Positions 26,562-35,456 of a DNA stretch of 64,000 nt are shown here, in pieces. The stretch comes from Bacteroides caecimuris (GTDB lineage Bacteria > Bacteroidota > Bacteroidia > Bacteroidales > Bacteroidaceae). Within the stretch, counting starts at the first letter, position 1; the number at the start of each line of letters is the position of its first letter. The notes under the pieces were generated by a model. The model was given only the letters and a program-made list of their open reading frames with translations, had not been told where the DNA came from and did not search any database. A program made the translations under genes and the position numbers. The stretch spans positions 1,240,001-1,304,000 of the forward strand of contig NZ_CP015401.2 in NCBI RefSeq assembly GCF_001688725.2. Direction: 5' to 3'.

Positions 26562-27867
26562 CGTCCTCTACAATAGAAAAATCCAACATAGCCTCGGCTT
26601 CGGCCAGCTCTGGCAACTTGTCTCCAAAACGTGCTTGCATCTCTCGTAAGAACGTACGGGCTTCTTCCGAACCGGAATCTATTAAATCGAACAGTTTGCC
26701 CAACAGGTTGTCTACCTCTTGTGCTCTTGGAGTTTGATTCAATATCACATCGGTTATTGTGGATGCATCCATGCCGTATGTCTGTCTTTCCTGGATATGA
26801 TAGTTCTCATTCTCATAGTTCAATTGATAAACAATATTATCAGCATTATTTTCAATACTGGTCATTACCATTGGAGCATGAGTTGTCACTATGAACTGAA
26901 TCATAGGAAAAGCATTATGCAATCCTTGCAACACCCTTGCCTGAAGAGTAGGATGCAAGTGCATATCTATCTCATCAATCAATACTGTGCCTTTTGTCAG
27001 TAATGCAGATTCGGCACCGTATAGACGGCCGTTGAGCAAGGCGCAGCGAAAGGCGATATCCGTAACGATATTCACCAGACGTCTGTAGCCGTCTGACAAG
27101 TGGTCGGCATCTACTTCGCGTCCATCGGAGAATACATAATATACTTTCCCCTGATTGTGCCGGATGTGCATATCCTGAATGATACCGCATCCCTTGTTAT
27201 TGGTTCCCAAAGCATTGGCAATGGCTGTTCGTACCGTCTCTATTTCGTGCAGGTTCTTTTGTCCTTCTTGCAATATCAGCAGTCGTTTCAACCAATAGCG
27301 GAAGAAGCCGTCTCCATTCAGACACTCATAGTAACCAAAGGAGGTTTTCTGTGCATATTCCTTGAATTTGCTCGCATTGATATTCCGGTTGGCATGGATA
27401 TCTTCTGTTGAGAAGCTGCACCACACAGGCAATGCTTCATTGCTACTTATTATTGTTTTGGCGTAATTGCGGTAATTCTCGATACCACCGATTAAGGCAC
27501 GGTTGTTCTTTTTGCTGTTTTTCTGGATGATATATTCTTCTTCTTTCTGTCCGGGAATGAAATCCCCGTCTGCCATTGCAGTTGCCGCATATTGATTGGA
27601 ATCAGGAACAAAGTAAATCTTCACCGGCTGTTCCGGTTGGATGTTTCCATTGATTATCTGTACGGTAAAATCGTCATCTCCCGGACTGGTCCAACGCGTA
27701 TTTTCATCACTGTATCCTGCAAAAAAGGAACTCAATACATACTGGCAAGCTTTTAAAACGGTTGTTTTTCCACTTGCATTATCACCGATAAGCAAATTTA
27801 TTCCGGATTTGAAGTCAATGCTCAAATCCGTGTAGCATCTAAAATGTTCCAGTCGTATCTGTTTCAT
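26548..27867 (-). CDS. ptuA: PtuA-like ATPase of a Septu defence system
   Basis: 439 residues from ATG 27867. The Walker A motif is NLLIGDNASGKTTVLKACQ (about residues 24-42), the ABC-like signature region is LSDGYRRLVNIV, and Walker B is GTVLIDEIDMHLHP, followed by a switch His in IVTTHAPMVM. This is an OLD/SMC-like ATPase of the PtuA type. It is encoded first and overlaps the HNH gene. PtuA is thought to hold PtuB inactive until infection. Confidence 0.85.
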   Translation of the reverse strand: MKQIRLEHFRCYTDLSIDFKSGINLLIGDNASGKTTVLKACQYVLSSFFAGYSDENTRWTSPGDDDFTVQIINGNIQPEQPVKIYFVPDSNQYAATAMADGDFIPGQKEEEYIIQKNSKKNNRALIGGIENYRNYAKTIISSNEALPVWCSFSTEDIHANRNINASKFKEYAQKTSFGYYECLNGDGFFRYWLKRLLILQEGQKNLHEIETVRTAIANALGTNNKGCGIIQDMHIRHNQGKVYYVFSDGREVDADHLSDGYRRLVNIVTDIAFRCALLNGRLYGAESALLTKGTVLIDEIDMHLHPTLQARVLQGLHNAFPMIQFIVTTHAPMVMTSIENNADNIVYQLNYENENYHIQERQTYGMDASTITDVILNQTPRAQEVDNLLGKLFDLIDSGSEEARTFLREMQARFGDKLPELAEAEAMLDFSIVEDDEEN

Positions 27868-27902
27868 ACTATTTATATATGGTTTCCTTTGATTTCTTAT
27901 GG

Positions 27903-27910
27903 CAAAAATA
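27903..27910 (-). promoter_or_regulatory. -7 box of the Septu operon
   Basis: TATTTTTG on the minus strand (27910-27903) matches TAnnTTTG about 35 bases before ATG 27867. No clear -33 TTTG was found. From here to 28062 the sequence is AT-rich with no gene visible. Confidence 0.4.
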
Positions 27911-28062
27911 ATCATTTCTAAAAACAATATCTAAAAAATGCTCGTTAATCTTACACAATCTACAGTTCAATGGCAATATCCCCGTATTCTTTCTCTATTT
28001 GAGACAATAAACTGAAAGCTATATTTTTTTTTATCTTTTTCTTGCAAAATACACGCTAATCA

Positions 28063-28094
28063 TTTGTCAGTATGGACTTTGTTTGTTACCTTTA
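28063..28094 (+). promoter_or_regulatory. Promoter of the 62-residue gene
   Basis: TTTG (28063-28066), 20 bases, TACCTTTA (28087-28094; one mismatch to TAnnTTTG). Start expected near 28100, giving a short leader before ATG 28127. Confidence 0.5.
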
Positions 28095-28126
28095 CATTCT
28101 AATCAACCACTTAAATACTAAAATGT

Positions 28127-28315
28127 ATGGACACTCTGATTATACTCTTGGTAGGCTATGTAATACTCAAAAGCATTTTCTCTGGTGGGGATGACTACGA
28201 TAAAAAGCCCAAACATCGCAAAAGAAGAAAGAAATCATCCTTTTGGGATGATACCCCTACGTATTCCGATTACGATACATGGAACCGCTCGCATGGAGAT
28301 AAGAACAGGCTGTAA
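28127..28315 (+). CDS. Small membrane-anchored basic protein
   Basis: 62 residues with one N-terminal membrane helix (MDTLIILLVGYVILKSIFSG) and a very basic tail (KKPKHRKRRKKSSFW). A promoter lies just upstream. No family is recognised. It ends 41 bases before the left end of the IS21 element. It may be an independent small gene or part of the defence region. Confidence 0.5.
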   Translation: MDTLIILLVGYVILKSIFSGGDDYDKKPKHRKRRKKSSFWDDTPTYSDYDTWNRSHGDKNRL

Positions 28316-28475
28316 AATAGTTAAAAATGAATTTCTTTGTCCGAATGGAAAATTTAAAGTCGATTGACCCACTATTATACTCTAAATTGACCCATCAAAA
28401 AAAATATTAGCTTTAAATAAAGAAAAATGCATTTTAACCCGGGTCATTTTCAATTATAATAATCTACAATATATA

Positions 28476-29249
28476 CTATTTCTTTTTAGCATTAATCTTT
28501 CTTACAGAATCCCCGGTAAGTTCAATCTTGTGTGCTGTATGTACAATTCTGTCCAGGATTGCGTCAGCTACTGTAGGATCACCAATTGCATCATACCGGC
28601 TTTCGACAGGAAGTTGTGATGTTATTATGATTGATTTTAATCCGTGTCTGTCTTCTATTATTTCCATAAGGATTGACCTTTCCCTGGCATCCAGTCCTAT
28701 AAGAAACAGATCGTCAAGAATCAGCAGTTGACACTTTTCTATTTTTTTCATCTCAGATTCTATAGTGCCCTTGTTTTTGGCAATTTTAAGCTGTCCCATA
28801 AGCTTTGACGCATTTGAATACAAAGTCTTTATTCCATTCTTACATGCCTCATATCCTATGGCTGAAGCTATATAGCTTTTACCTGTACCGGAGCTTCCCG
28901 TGATGAAAACATTCTGTCCGTCTCTTATAAAATCAAGAGATGCAAGTCTCTCAAGCTGGTTACGGTCAAGGTTACGTTTTATGGTATAGTCTATTTTTTC
29001 CATATATGCCTTATATCTGAAGTTTGCAGACTTTATCAGTCTCTCAATGCTTACATTGCGTCTGTAATCATATTCGCTTTCAAGAAGCCATTTAAGAAAC
29101 TCATCGTTTGTCATACCATCAGAGGATGTGGTCCTGCAGTCATTTCTATATGTTTCAAGCATACCGTAAAAACGTAACTTGGAGAGTAGTTCCATTATTC
29201 TGTCCATATTTTTTCCGACAGTTCTGCTTGTTTTATTATTACTTGTCAT
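28476..29249 (-). CDS. istB: IS21-family helper ATPase IstB
   Basis: 257 residues from ATG 29249, which overlaps the istA stop region, as is usual for IS21. Walker A is ITGSSGTGKSYIASAIGYEA and Walker B is QLLILDDLFLIGLD. IstB is a DnaA-like AAA+ protein that selects target sites for IstA. Longer in-frame starts lie inside istA and are unlikely. Confidence 0.93.
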   Translation of the reverse strand: MTSNNKTSRTVGKNMDRIMELLSKLRFYGMLETYRNDCRTTSSDGMTNDEFLKWLLESEYDYRRNVSIERLIKSANFRYKAYMEKIDYTIKRNLDRNQLERLASLDFIRDGQNVFITGSSGTGKSYIASAIGYEACKNGIKTLYSNASKLMGQLKIAKNKGTIESEMKKIEKCQLLILDDLFLIGLDARERSILMEIIEDRHGLKSIIITSQLPVESRYDAIGDPTVADAILDRIVHTAHKIELTGDSVRKINAKKK

Positions 29250-30804
29250 TTTTATCCATGTTTTTAGAGTTAAAATAATCCTTGCCTCTGAGATTTCTGT
29301 GTTTGGGGGTAAGTTCTGGAGCCTGTCCCTCCATCTGTACATGATACTTCTCATCTTCCCTGTTTACCAGAATACTTTCAAGTTCGTTGTATCCGAACAT
29401 ACCGAATTCCATTGCCACCTGACATGAAAGAACCACCCTGTCATGTCCGAAACGCTCCACAAGACTTAATATGCCATCGGCTGAACGTACGGCCTGGACC
29501 GGATATTTCTTGGCAACGGCCACACGCTTTATGTACTCTTCCAATACCGGATCAATTCCACATGCCTTGCGGTATATATCATCCATTCTGATTCTGTATT
29601 CATGTGGCACTCCCGAAAGTTTGTGGGACGGTTTTTCTGAATAAGTGAAAGGTGTATCATCCTTTCGATGTGTCGTTATGTGTCTGAACTTATGATATAT
29701 CTCCACTGTGTCCCCATCATACAGTAATTCTACAGTATCGCCGATATACTCTTTAGGAACACTGTAATAGTGATTGTTAAGCGATACATAACTGTTTCTC
29801 ATGACAGTTGCCGTTTTCCGGCTTTTTGATATAAATTTTGTTGCCGGCAATGTATGCAGCCTGTCTTTCTCGACTTCGAGGAAACGTTCCCGACGGCTGT
29901 AGTTGCGATTGTACATCTTTCGGCTGTTCAACGCATCCGTATGCTTCATTATTTCTATGTTCAAGGCTTCAAGATCATTGAATTTCAATCCCGTCATCTT
30001 TGAATACACCTCCCTGTAGAGCAGTCTTACAGCATTCTCAACCAGAGCTTTGTCTTTAGGCTTTCGTACTCTTGCCGGGAAGACAACACATCCATAATGG
30101 TCTGCAAATGCAGCAAAGTCGTCATTGATTACAGGTTCAACACCTCCAGGCTTTGTTACGGCTGATCTCAGGTTGTCTGGAACTATGGCATTGGGGACAC
30201 CTCCAAAATAATGGAAAGCATTTTCACATGCCTGGATAAGGTGTTCTTTCTTTTGTGATGGTACAGCCTCGTAATAGGTAATCTGGCTGCATGGAAGTAT
30301 GGCGGCAAATACTTCTACGGGAACCTTATTGCCTGTTCTTTCGTATGAGAGATAAAGTTTGTCACCGGCAAAATCCACATACATCTGATCACCGGCTATA
30401 TGATCTATGCGTCCAACAGGAATCTTTACTTCCCTTTCTCGTCTGATATACAAACAAAAAGAACAGTAGCTGTAACCTTGTGGACGATTTTTAAGATATT
30501 CCTCATACAAGGACCTTCTTGTTGTCCCACGGACCTTAAGTCGTTTCATGTAATCAGGTATACGTTCTTGAAGATACTTATACTCTGCAGATCCAGACGA
30601 TTCTTTGTCAGTCTCCGTACCGAAAAGCTCATGCAGATGCTGCTCGTCCATTTTCAACAGACGCTCAAGTTCTATACCCATATCTTCGTATATACGGATA
30701 TAACGTTTGACTGTATTACGTGAAACAAGGAGAGAAGAACTGATACCGCGGATACTCATTCCTGACTGATAACACCGCAGTATGTGCTTGATTCTTATTT
30801 TCAT
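29239..30804 (-). CDS. istA: IS21-family transposase IstA
   Basis: 521 residues. An N-terminal helix-turn-helix (MKIRIKHILRCYQSGMSIRG) is followed by an integrase catalytic core: DHIAGDQMYVDFAGDKLYL with the first Asp, IVPDNLRSAV with the second, and KDKALVENAVRLLYREV with the Glu. The C-terminus has the beta-barrel typical of IstA. The frame is intact, so the element may be mobile. Confidence 0.93.
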   Translation of the reverse strand: MKIRIKHILRCYQSGMSIRGISSSLLVSRNTVKRYIRIYEDMGIELERLLKMDEQHLHELFGTETDKESSGSAEYKYLQERIPDYMKRLKVRGTTRRSLYEEYLKNRPQGYSYCSFCLYIRREREVKIPVGRIDHIAGDQMYVDFAGDKLYLSYERTGNKVPVEVFAAILPCSQITYYEAVPSQKKEHLIQACENAFHYFGGVPNAIVPDNLRSAVTKPGGVEPVINDDFAAFADHYGCVVFPARVRKPKDKALVENAVRLLYREVYSKMTGLKFNDLEALNIEIMKHTDALNSRKMYNRNYSRRERFLEVEKDRLHTLPATKFISKSRKTATVMRNSYVSLNNHYYSVPKEYIGDTVELLYDGDTVEIYHKFRHITTHRKDDTPFTYSEKPSHKLSGVPHEYRIRMDDIYRKACGIDPVLEEYIKRVAVAKKYPVQAVRSADGILSLVERFGHDRVVLSCQVAMEFGMFGYNELESILVNREDEKYHVQMEGQAPELTPKHRNLRGKDYFNSKNMDKNDK

Positions 30805-31172
30805 TCTTTAAAATTTTATTCGGTTAATAATACCGGGTTAAAATGCTTTGTAAAGTACGAAAACAAGACTGAAATATGGTAATTATATAGGGGCAATTTT
30901 TATTATAATCACAGCGGATCAGTTTCGGTTATAAAGGTGGGTCAGAAGACTTTTATAATAGTGGGTCAATCGACTTTAAATTTTCCAGACAGATAGTTAT
31001 AAATACCCCTAACCAAAAACGGAAAGTAGTAGGACCTAATTCTTCGAGTAACTTGTTCCATCCATAAGAACCGTTCCCCTTATACGTCCACTTCCAATTG
31101 AATATAAGCCCGATGAGTCAAATTGACAATAAAAATATACCAATTAGGGATATTCAGTAAATGTCTCTAAAA

Positions 31173-31228
31173 AATAAGATGGCATATGAAGATGATAGGG
31201 CATGACCATTTCATATGCCATTCTTATT
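31173..31228 (-). terminator. Terminator after the IS1182-like transposase
   Basis: An AATAAGATGGCATATGAA arm pairs with TTCATATGCCATTCTTATT; on the minus strand the stem is followed by TTTTTTAGAGAC. It lies inside the element, downstream of the transposase stop. Confidence 0.6.
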
Positions 31229-31326
31229 GTCATTTTTCCGTGCTTTCTCACATACTTCTATCCGACAGGACATGACGTTCCGGAAGAAGTCTGATGACCT
31301 CTTCTGATTCTGTGAGTAAAATCATC

Positions 31327-32685
31327 TCATGCTGCTTTAGCTGTTTTGTTTCTGATTTTTTCTATCATCAGTATGGCATTTGCCGTATGTATTCCAAAGA
31401 AAATCCACAGTATTTCCGTCTTCCTGTTTCTGGCCTTTATCCTTGAGAGCGAGTAATGTTGCTTTTGAGTGCCGAAGCTTCCTTCAAGCCGTGTTGCCCT
31501 TTCTTTTGAGAGTTCGCTTCTAAGCACCTTCCTCAAAGGCTCATCTTTGGCCGCCCTTCCCTTGCGCACAAAGGATGTGGATATCCCATATTTTGTACAG
31601 AACTTTCTGTTGGCATTATTGGCATATATGGAATCGGCAGCCACACATCTTACCCTTACATTCATAAGCTTCTGCTGCATACGGATACAGTCCTTCAAGC
31701 GTATACCCTCATTGAATGCCTTGAACGAGAGGTGTTCGATGAACGATATGCCGTCTATCTGTATATTATTGACCTTTGCACCGAACTCGACGGACTTGGT
31801 TTCCTTGCCTCTGACGATGGGACGTACATAATGACGGTCAATGCTGACGATGCGGTCACTGACTTTCCGCCCTTCAAACATTTCCTTTTCTTGTACAAGC
31901 ACCTTTCTGATGATGGAAAGACGCTTATGGTAATCCTGGGTATATCGGAGTAAAGCACCGTACTCGCTATGGATCCCATCCCTTTGACTGAGGAGCTTTT
32001 CAAGAAGCTTGATCATACGGCGCTTAAGCATTCTTGTCCTTGAAGCTCTCCTCTTTCTTTTCTTGCAGTAGGACAGATAGGATTCCGCCACATTCCTGTA
32101 TTTGTTGCGCGGACGCCTTATGCCCAGCTCCCTGCAATGCCGGCATATATGCCTGTAGAGCCATTCGAGGCTTTCCCAAAGGAGTTTCATGTCCGTAGGA
32201 AAACGCATGTGGCTTTCATAGCATGTGGCATCGGTCATGCAGACGTGAAGGTTATCAAGATAAGGTTTCCAGTGTGAAGCCAGGAGCTCCTGGAAAGAAT
32301 CAATGTCAAGGCGGGATGCTATCTCATTACGGATGGCACTGACTATCTTGAAGTTGGTTATGGGAAGGGACGGGGGAATCATAATTCCACAGAAAATCTG
32401 GTAGTGTATGTTCCCGTTCAGATGTTCCACCAGTTGCCTGTCGGAGAATCCGGTGTATGCCTTCAGGACCATAAGGGCGATCTTTGCGGAAGGACTGAAT
32501 CTGTTCCTGCGTCCCAGGCGCCGGTCCGACAGGCCGGCGGCTTTTGCCATACATTCAAACGGAAAGACCGAATGAAGCTTGCCAAGCTCACTCTCATTAA
32601 AACTCTTGCGGTATTTTTCCAGAATATCAAATTCTGTAAAACCCAAAGTAGGGTGAATTTCTGAAATATTCACTATCTTTGCCAT
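31327..32685 (-). CDS. DUF772/DDE transposase, IS1182-like
   Basis: 452 residues. The N-terminal DUF772 block is clear (RFSPSAKIALMVLKAYTGFS and LVEHLNGNIHYQIFCGI). Catalytic residues are suggested by CMTDATCYE, by VSIDRHYVRPIVRGK with VEFGAKVN, and by a C-terminal ATRLEGSFGTQKQHYSL carrying the Glu. This arrangement fits the IS1182/IS5 superfamily. The frame is complete. Confidence 0.85.
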   Translation of the reverse strand: MAKIVNISEIHPTLGFTEFDILEKYRKSFNESELGKLHSVFPFECMAKAAGLSDRRLGRRNRFSPSAKIALMVLKAYTGFSDRQLVEHLNGNIHYQIFCGIMIPPSLPITNFKIVSAIRNEIASRLDIDSFQELLASHWKPYLDNLHVCMTDATCYESHMRFPTDMKLLWESLEWLYRHICRHCRELGIRRPRNKYRNVAESYLSYCKKRKRRASRTRMLKRRMIKLLEKLLSQRDGIHSEYGALLRYTQDYHKRLSIIRKVLVQEKEMFEGRKVSDRIVSIDRHYVRPIVRGKETKSVEFGAKVNNIQIDGISFIEHLSFKAFNEGIRLKDCIRMQQKLMNVRVRCVAADSIYANNANRKFCTKYGISTSFVRKGRAAKDEPLRKVLRSELSKERATRLEGSFGTQKQHYSLSRIKARNRKTEILWIFFGIHTANAILMIEKIRNKTAKAA

Positions 32686-32761
32686 ATCTTATTAGTTTGG
32701 ATATTTCCCCCGTTTTGGCCGTCAAACCTTATTTTCGGGGGAATACCTAAAGATACAAAAA

Positions 32762-32803
32762 AGCCAACTAATTCGCAATACTTTGTGTATGAATTAGTTG
32801 GCT
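32762..32803 (-). terminator. Hairpin at the upstream end of the IS1182-like element
   Basis: A 13 bp perfect stem (AGCCAACTAATTC with GAATTAGTTGGCT); on the minus strand it is followed by TTTTTTG. It sits upstream of the transposase and would stop incoming transcripts from the immunity array, a common way for an IS to avoid impinging transcription. Confidence 0.6.
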
Positions 32804-32994
32804 GATTTTGTAATATTTAATGAATGTCCCCAATTAAATGACCTACTTTAGGATTTGATTGAATATATTGGGCTAAATCTGATAGTAGCCCTTCAAAATT
32901 CTGATATATGTTGTTCAGCCATTCCATTTACTTATAATATTATATTTACACAGAAATACTTATGGGATTCTTTAGATGCAGTTACCGTTTTTTT

Positions 32995-33042
32995 TATTAG
33001 CTGACAATCAATCTTTCAGAGAGATTTATCTGCTTGTTATAA
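32995..33042. repeat. attC-like site 14 (after cassette 14)
   Basis: Degenerate member of the intergenic palindrome family, reading TTAGCTGACAATC...GATTTATCTGCTTGTTAT on the plus strand. It ends three bases before the stop codon of the SUKH cassette gene. The right half fits the family better than the left. Confidence 0.5.
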
Positions 33043-33044
33043 AC

Positions 33045-33539
33045 CTATTTGAAATTTGTCAGTATATCATTCTTTTTATTGGAAGACAACATTTCTAATA
33101 AATGATTAAAGCTATCGCAAACAAATTCTGCCGAATCTTCAAATTCAGGTTCAACTCCATAATAGATTTTACCGTAATTTTCCGGAGATAAATCTATGCA
33201 CAAATATTGGTATCCATCTTTTACTGACATAAGAATAGGAATATGGCTATCCCAAAACAGGCGTATCATATCACAGGATTCCTTATCATCTGCCAACGCC
33301 TCAAGTCCCATCAGCTCAAATTCATTCCAACGGAATCCGCTATCGCTTTCTCCGTTAAAGTCCTCTATGGAATTAAACCAAACATTATCACTTTCATTCG
33401 TGATTGTCTGAAACCGTTGTAAAAACTCCTGATAGTCCGCAGGAAGTTCGGAATACCGATTTTGTAAATCAGAGCTTAACTCTTTTCTTTCCAATCGTTC
33501 TGTAACGACGAATCCTATATTTTTCAGTGCTTCAATCAT
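33045..33539 (-). CDS. Cassette 14: SUKH (SMI1/KNR4) immunity-type protein
   Basis: 164 residues. It has the SUKH layout: a helical start, LPADYQEFLQRFQTI, a charged loop and a C-terminal YLCIDLSPENYGKIYY ... SFNHLLEML. SUKH proteins are the commonest immunity family against contact-dependent and type VI toxins. It is a single-gene cassette in the array headed by the recombinase at 43903, with a palindromic site on each side. The cognate toxin is not in the window, as expected for orphan immunity. Confidence 0.75.
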   Translation of the reverse strand: MIEALKNIGFVVTERLERKELSSDLQNRYSELPADYQEFLQRFQTITNESDNVWFNSIEDFNGESDSGFRWNEFELMGLEALADDKESCDMIRLFWDSHIPILMSVKDGYQYLCIDLSPENYGKIYYGVEPEFEDSAEFVCDSFNHLLEMLSSNKKNDILTNFK

Positions 33540-33556
33540 ATTTTATTTTACGAATT

Positions 33557-33612
33557 TATAATGTTCTGTGGCTAACCAATCTTGTTTAGGGAGTTGAACC
33601 ATTTGTTAATAG
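33557..33612. repeat. attC-like site 13 (after cassette 13)
   Basis: Plus strand TAATGTTCTGTGGCTAACC ... GGGAGTTGAACCATTTGTTA. The arms GTGGCTAAC and GTTGAACCAT pair imperfectly. The stop codon of the cassette gene (33572-33574) and its last codons lie inside the site. Confidence 0.65.
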
Positions 33613-34522
33613 CATCCAATCTGTTATTCTGTTTAATGGTATCTTCATTTCTACATAATTTGATTTGCCGAATAACGGAGTTCTGCATAATTGAATCGGA
33701 TTTGAAAAGCAGTTCTAAAACGGCTTCATAACATTTGGAATATCTGGACAATTCATCCAATATATTTGCGTCTTTTAGAATATACAGGTTGAAATTGTAC
33801 ACAAATGACTTGTAACTGAAAATCTCCGACTGTAATGCTGCTGTATCAAGACAAGTATAAAACAATTCCTTATCGTGCTGATATAGCCACATATAATCAG
33901 ATGGGTTCAGGTTGTAGTGCAATAAAGTTTCCGAACGGACAAATGGAAGCCCCGTATTTGAGCCTACCAGATAACGGTATGTCTCATTGACTATTGACTC
34001 AACTATTTCAATGGATTCTGATTGTTTGTCCGATTCCCGTATTTCTGTAAATGTATCGGCAATAAGAACTTCCACATCCTGCGATTTGTAATATATACCG
34101 TTTTTTTGCCAGCGGAATCTACGGATATATTCTTCAGAAGTCGGACAACAGAATAGTAAAGTGTTTAACAATCGGTTCAGATATATTCGCTTATCTGGAA
34201 TATGACAACGGTGTAACCCTATTATGGAGCCATAAGCGTATAGCTTTCCAAACTCGTTTTCCTCCGAATTTGAATTTTTAGGCATGTAATACAACCGCAC
34301 GATATTGTCAATGAAATAATACATATCAAGATATTTCAATGTATCAGCCGATTCTCCATATTTGTTAAGTAAATGCCGCTCCAGTTTCTTGCCATACCAT
34401 AAGTAGCCATCGGGATTTATTTGAAACAACTGATGAAACTTAGGTCTTGATAATGAAAAGTTCTTGTTTCTACTTTTCATTCGTTCCAGTAAGGCGACAA
34501 TAATTCTATTCGTTATATCCAT
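33572..34522 (-). CDS. Cassette 13: hypothetical helical protein
   Basis: 316 residues, the largest cassette product. Soluble, helical, rich in Leu and Tyr, with no motif I can assign (SLSRPKFHQLFQINPDGYLW ... LLFCCPTSEEYIRRFRW). Its position in the array and the flanking palindromes suggest an immunity or defence role, but this is inferred from neighbours only. Its final codons are formed by the 3' recombination site. Confidence 0.55.
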   Translation of the reverse strand: MDITNRIIVALLERMKSRNKNFSLSRPKFHQLFQINPDGYLWYGKKLERHLLNKYGESADTLKYLDMYYFIDNIVRLYYMPKNSNSEENEFGKLYAYGSIIGLHRCHIPDKRIYLNRLLNTLLFCCPTSEEYIRRFRWQKNGIYYKSQDVEVLIADTFTEIRESDKQSESIEIVESIVNETYRYLVGSNTGLPFVRSETLLHYNLNPSDYMWLYQHDKELFYTCLDTAALQSEIFSYKSFVYNFNLYILKDANILDELSRYSKCYEAVLELLFKSDSIMQNSVIRQIKLCRNEDTIKQNNRLDAINKWFNSLNKIG

Positions 34523-34525
34523 AGC

Positions 34526-34580
34526 TGTAATATTTATTGGCTAACCGACCTTTCAGGGGAGATTAATCCGTATGTTATTT
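34526..34580. repeat. attC-like site 12 (after cassette 12)
   Basis: Class I palindrome, plus strand TTGGCTAACCGACCTTTCAG ... GGGGAGATTAATCCG, then TATGTTATTTGC. It ends just before the stop codon of the 101-residue cassette gene. Confidence 0.75.
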
Positions 34581-34586
34581 GCTTTT

Positions 34587-34892
34587 TTAGTCTCCTACGA
34601 GGAATAAAGTTGTTTCTTTTGGGGTTACAGACTTAAATTTCTCGTATAATTCTTTTAATTGGTTATATTCTTTATCATAACAAAATTGCCGCTCCTTATT
34701 TCCCATCATAATTTGGATATTATCGCAGATGAAATTTATATGGTCAATATAAAGCATCGTATCGCCATACGGATCAATATATGGCAATACTCCTTCGGGT
34801 AAATTATTCATTACCTGTAATTCTTGTTCAGTAATACCGAACAAGGGGTGCTCCAATTTGTGCCTGTCAGTTATGAAATATACTTGTATCAT
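34587..34892 (-). CDS. Cassette 12: small hypothetical protein
   Basis: 101 residues, soluble, starting MIQVYFITDRHKLEHPLFGI and ending KSVTPKETTLFLVGD. No family recognised. Short single-domain product typical of the array; assumed immunity protein by context. Confidence 0.55.
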   Translation of the reverse strand: MIQVYFITDRHKLEHPLFGITEQELQVMNNLPEGVLPYIDPYGDTMLYIDHINFICDNIQIMMGNKERQFCYDKEYNQLKELYEKFKSVTPKETTLFLVGD

Positions 34893-34906
34893 ATTATCAT
34901 TTATGC

Positions 34907-34959
34907 GAATAATGTCCGGCAGCGTGCCACTTGTTCAGTCGGTTTGCTGTTTGTTATCG
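34907..34959. repeat. attC-like site 11 (after cassette 11), overlapping the gene end
   Basis: Plus strand AATAATGTCCGGCAGCG ... GGTTTGCTGTTTGTTATC: the outer arms of the class II palindrome are kept (CAGC with GCTG) but the centre differs. The stop codon of the ankyrin cassette (34935) and its last residues DNKQQTD are encoded by the right half of the site. Confidence 0.6.
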
Positions 34960-35447
34960 TTGTTAAAGAATCTTCTTACATCATAATTTGCGATAGTTCT
35001 TGCCAATGATTTAGGAGATACTCCATTGTTGTTCTCTATATCGGGATTAGCTCCATTTTTCAAAAGGTGTTCGATAAAAAAGCCATCTCCCTTGTATTGC
35101 ATAACAGCTTCCCATAAAGGAGTATTACCATTTGCATTTTGCATATCTATATCTGCATTATGATTCAGGAGTAATTCAAAAATACCTTTCAACTGATATT
35201 GAACAGAAAGATATAATGCAGTGCGTCCGTCTTTCCTTTTTTCATTTATATCCAACCCTTTTTTTACAAATTCGGGTATAATTACACCTGCGGGATGTAC
35301 GATACTCTTGTAATTCATTATATAGTAATGAAGTAGATTACTCCCATATTTATCTTTACTATTTATGTCATAATCTATTAGAGCTTGTATAAACCTGTTT
35401 GAGTCATCACTCAATAATTCAAGTTTCATATCTTCTATTGTTCTCAT
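34935..35447 (-). CDS. Cassette 11: ankyrin-repeat protein
   Basis: 170 residues with about three ankyrin repeats: DGRTALYLSVQYQLKGIFELLLNHNADID (in parts, DGRTALYLSVQ and LLLNHNADIDMQNANGNTPL) and FIEHLLKNGANPDIENNNG. Ankyrin proteins occur among polymorphic-toxin immunity genes and bind partners directly. The C-terminal residues come from the recombination site, so moving the cassette could change the protein's tail. Confidence 0.75.
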   Translation of the reverse strand: MRTIEDMKLELLSDDSNRFIQALIDYDINSKDKYGSNLLHYYIMNYKSIVHPAGVIIPEFVKKGLDINEKRKDGRTALYLSVQYQLKGIFELLLNHNADIDMQNANGNTPLWEAVMQYKGDGFFIEHLLKNGANPDIENNNGVSPKSLARTIANYDVRRFFNNDNKQQTD

Positions 35448-35456
35448 TTCTTTGAT

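Larger units (their letters stand above)
28356..30977 (-). mobile_element. IS21-family insertion sequence, complete
   Basis: About 2.62 kb with perfect terminal inverted repeats (AAAGTCGATTGACCCACTAT at the left, its complement at the right). The flanks read AAATTT on both sides (28350-28355 and 30978-30983), a likely 6 bp target duplication, although the palindromic flank leaves the exact ends ambiguous by a few bases. It carries istA and istB and has landed in the remains of an immunity-type gene. Confidence 0.9.
31147..32830 (-). mobile_element. IS1182-like insertion sequence, complete
   Basis: 1684 bp with imperfect inverted ends (GGGATATTCAGTAAAT and ATTTAATGAATGTCCC), flanked by the direct repeat CAATTA (31141-31146 and 32831-32836). 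One transposase gene fills it. Both ends carry hairpins followed by T-runs on the minus strand, which would block read-through into and out of the element. Confidence 0.85.
30984..32927 (-). pseudogene. Imm17-like immunity gene destroyed by two IS insertions and a stop
   Basis: Read from ATG 32927, the fragment encodes MEWLNNIYQNFEGLLSDLAQ and YIQSNPKVGHLI, then is cut by the IS1182-like element. Across the 6 bp duplication CAATTA it continues GIFLLSI, an in-frame TGA (31120-31118), then LIGLIFNWKWTYKGNGSYGW and LEELGPTTFRFWLGVFITIC up to the IS21 element. The hydrophobic helix plus FNWKW plus LGPTTFRFWLG resemble Imm17 membrane immunity proteins. The C-terminus beyond IS21 (towards 28321) cannot be read with confidence. 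It would be the last cassette of the immunity array. Confidence 0.6.

Noticed and set aside
25929-27867. Retron defence system (PtuA/PtuB effector)
   Set aside because: No reverse transcriptase or msr-msd-like RNA is present nearby; stand-alone Septu fits better.
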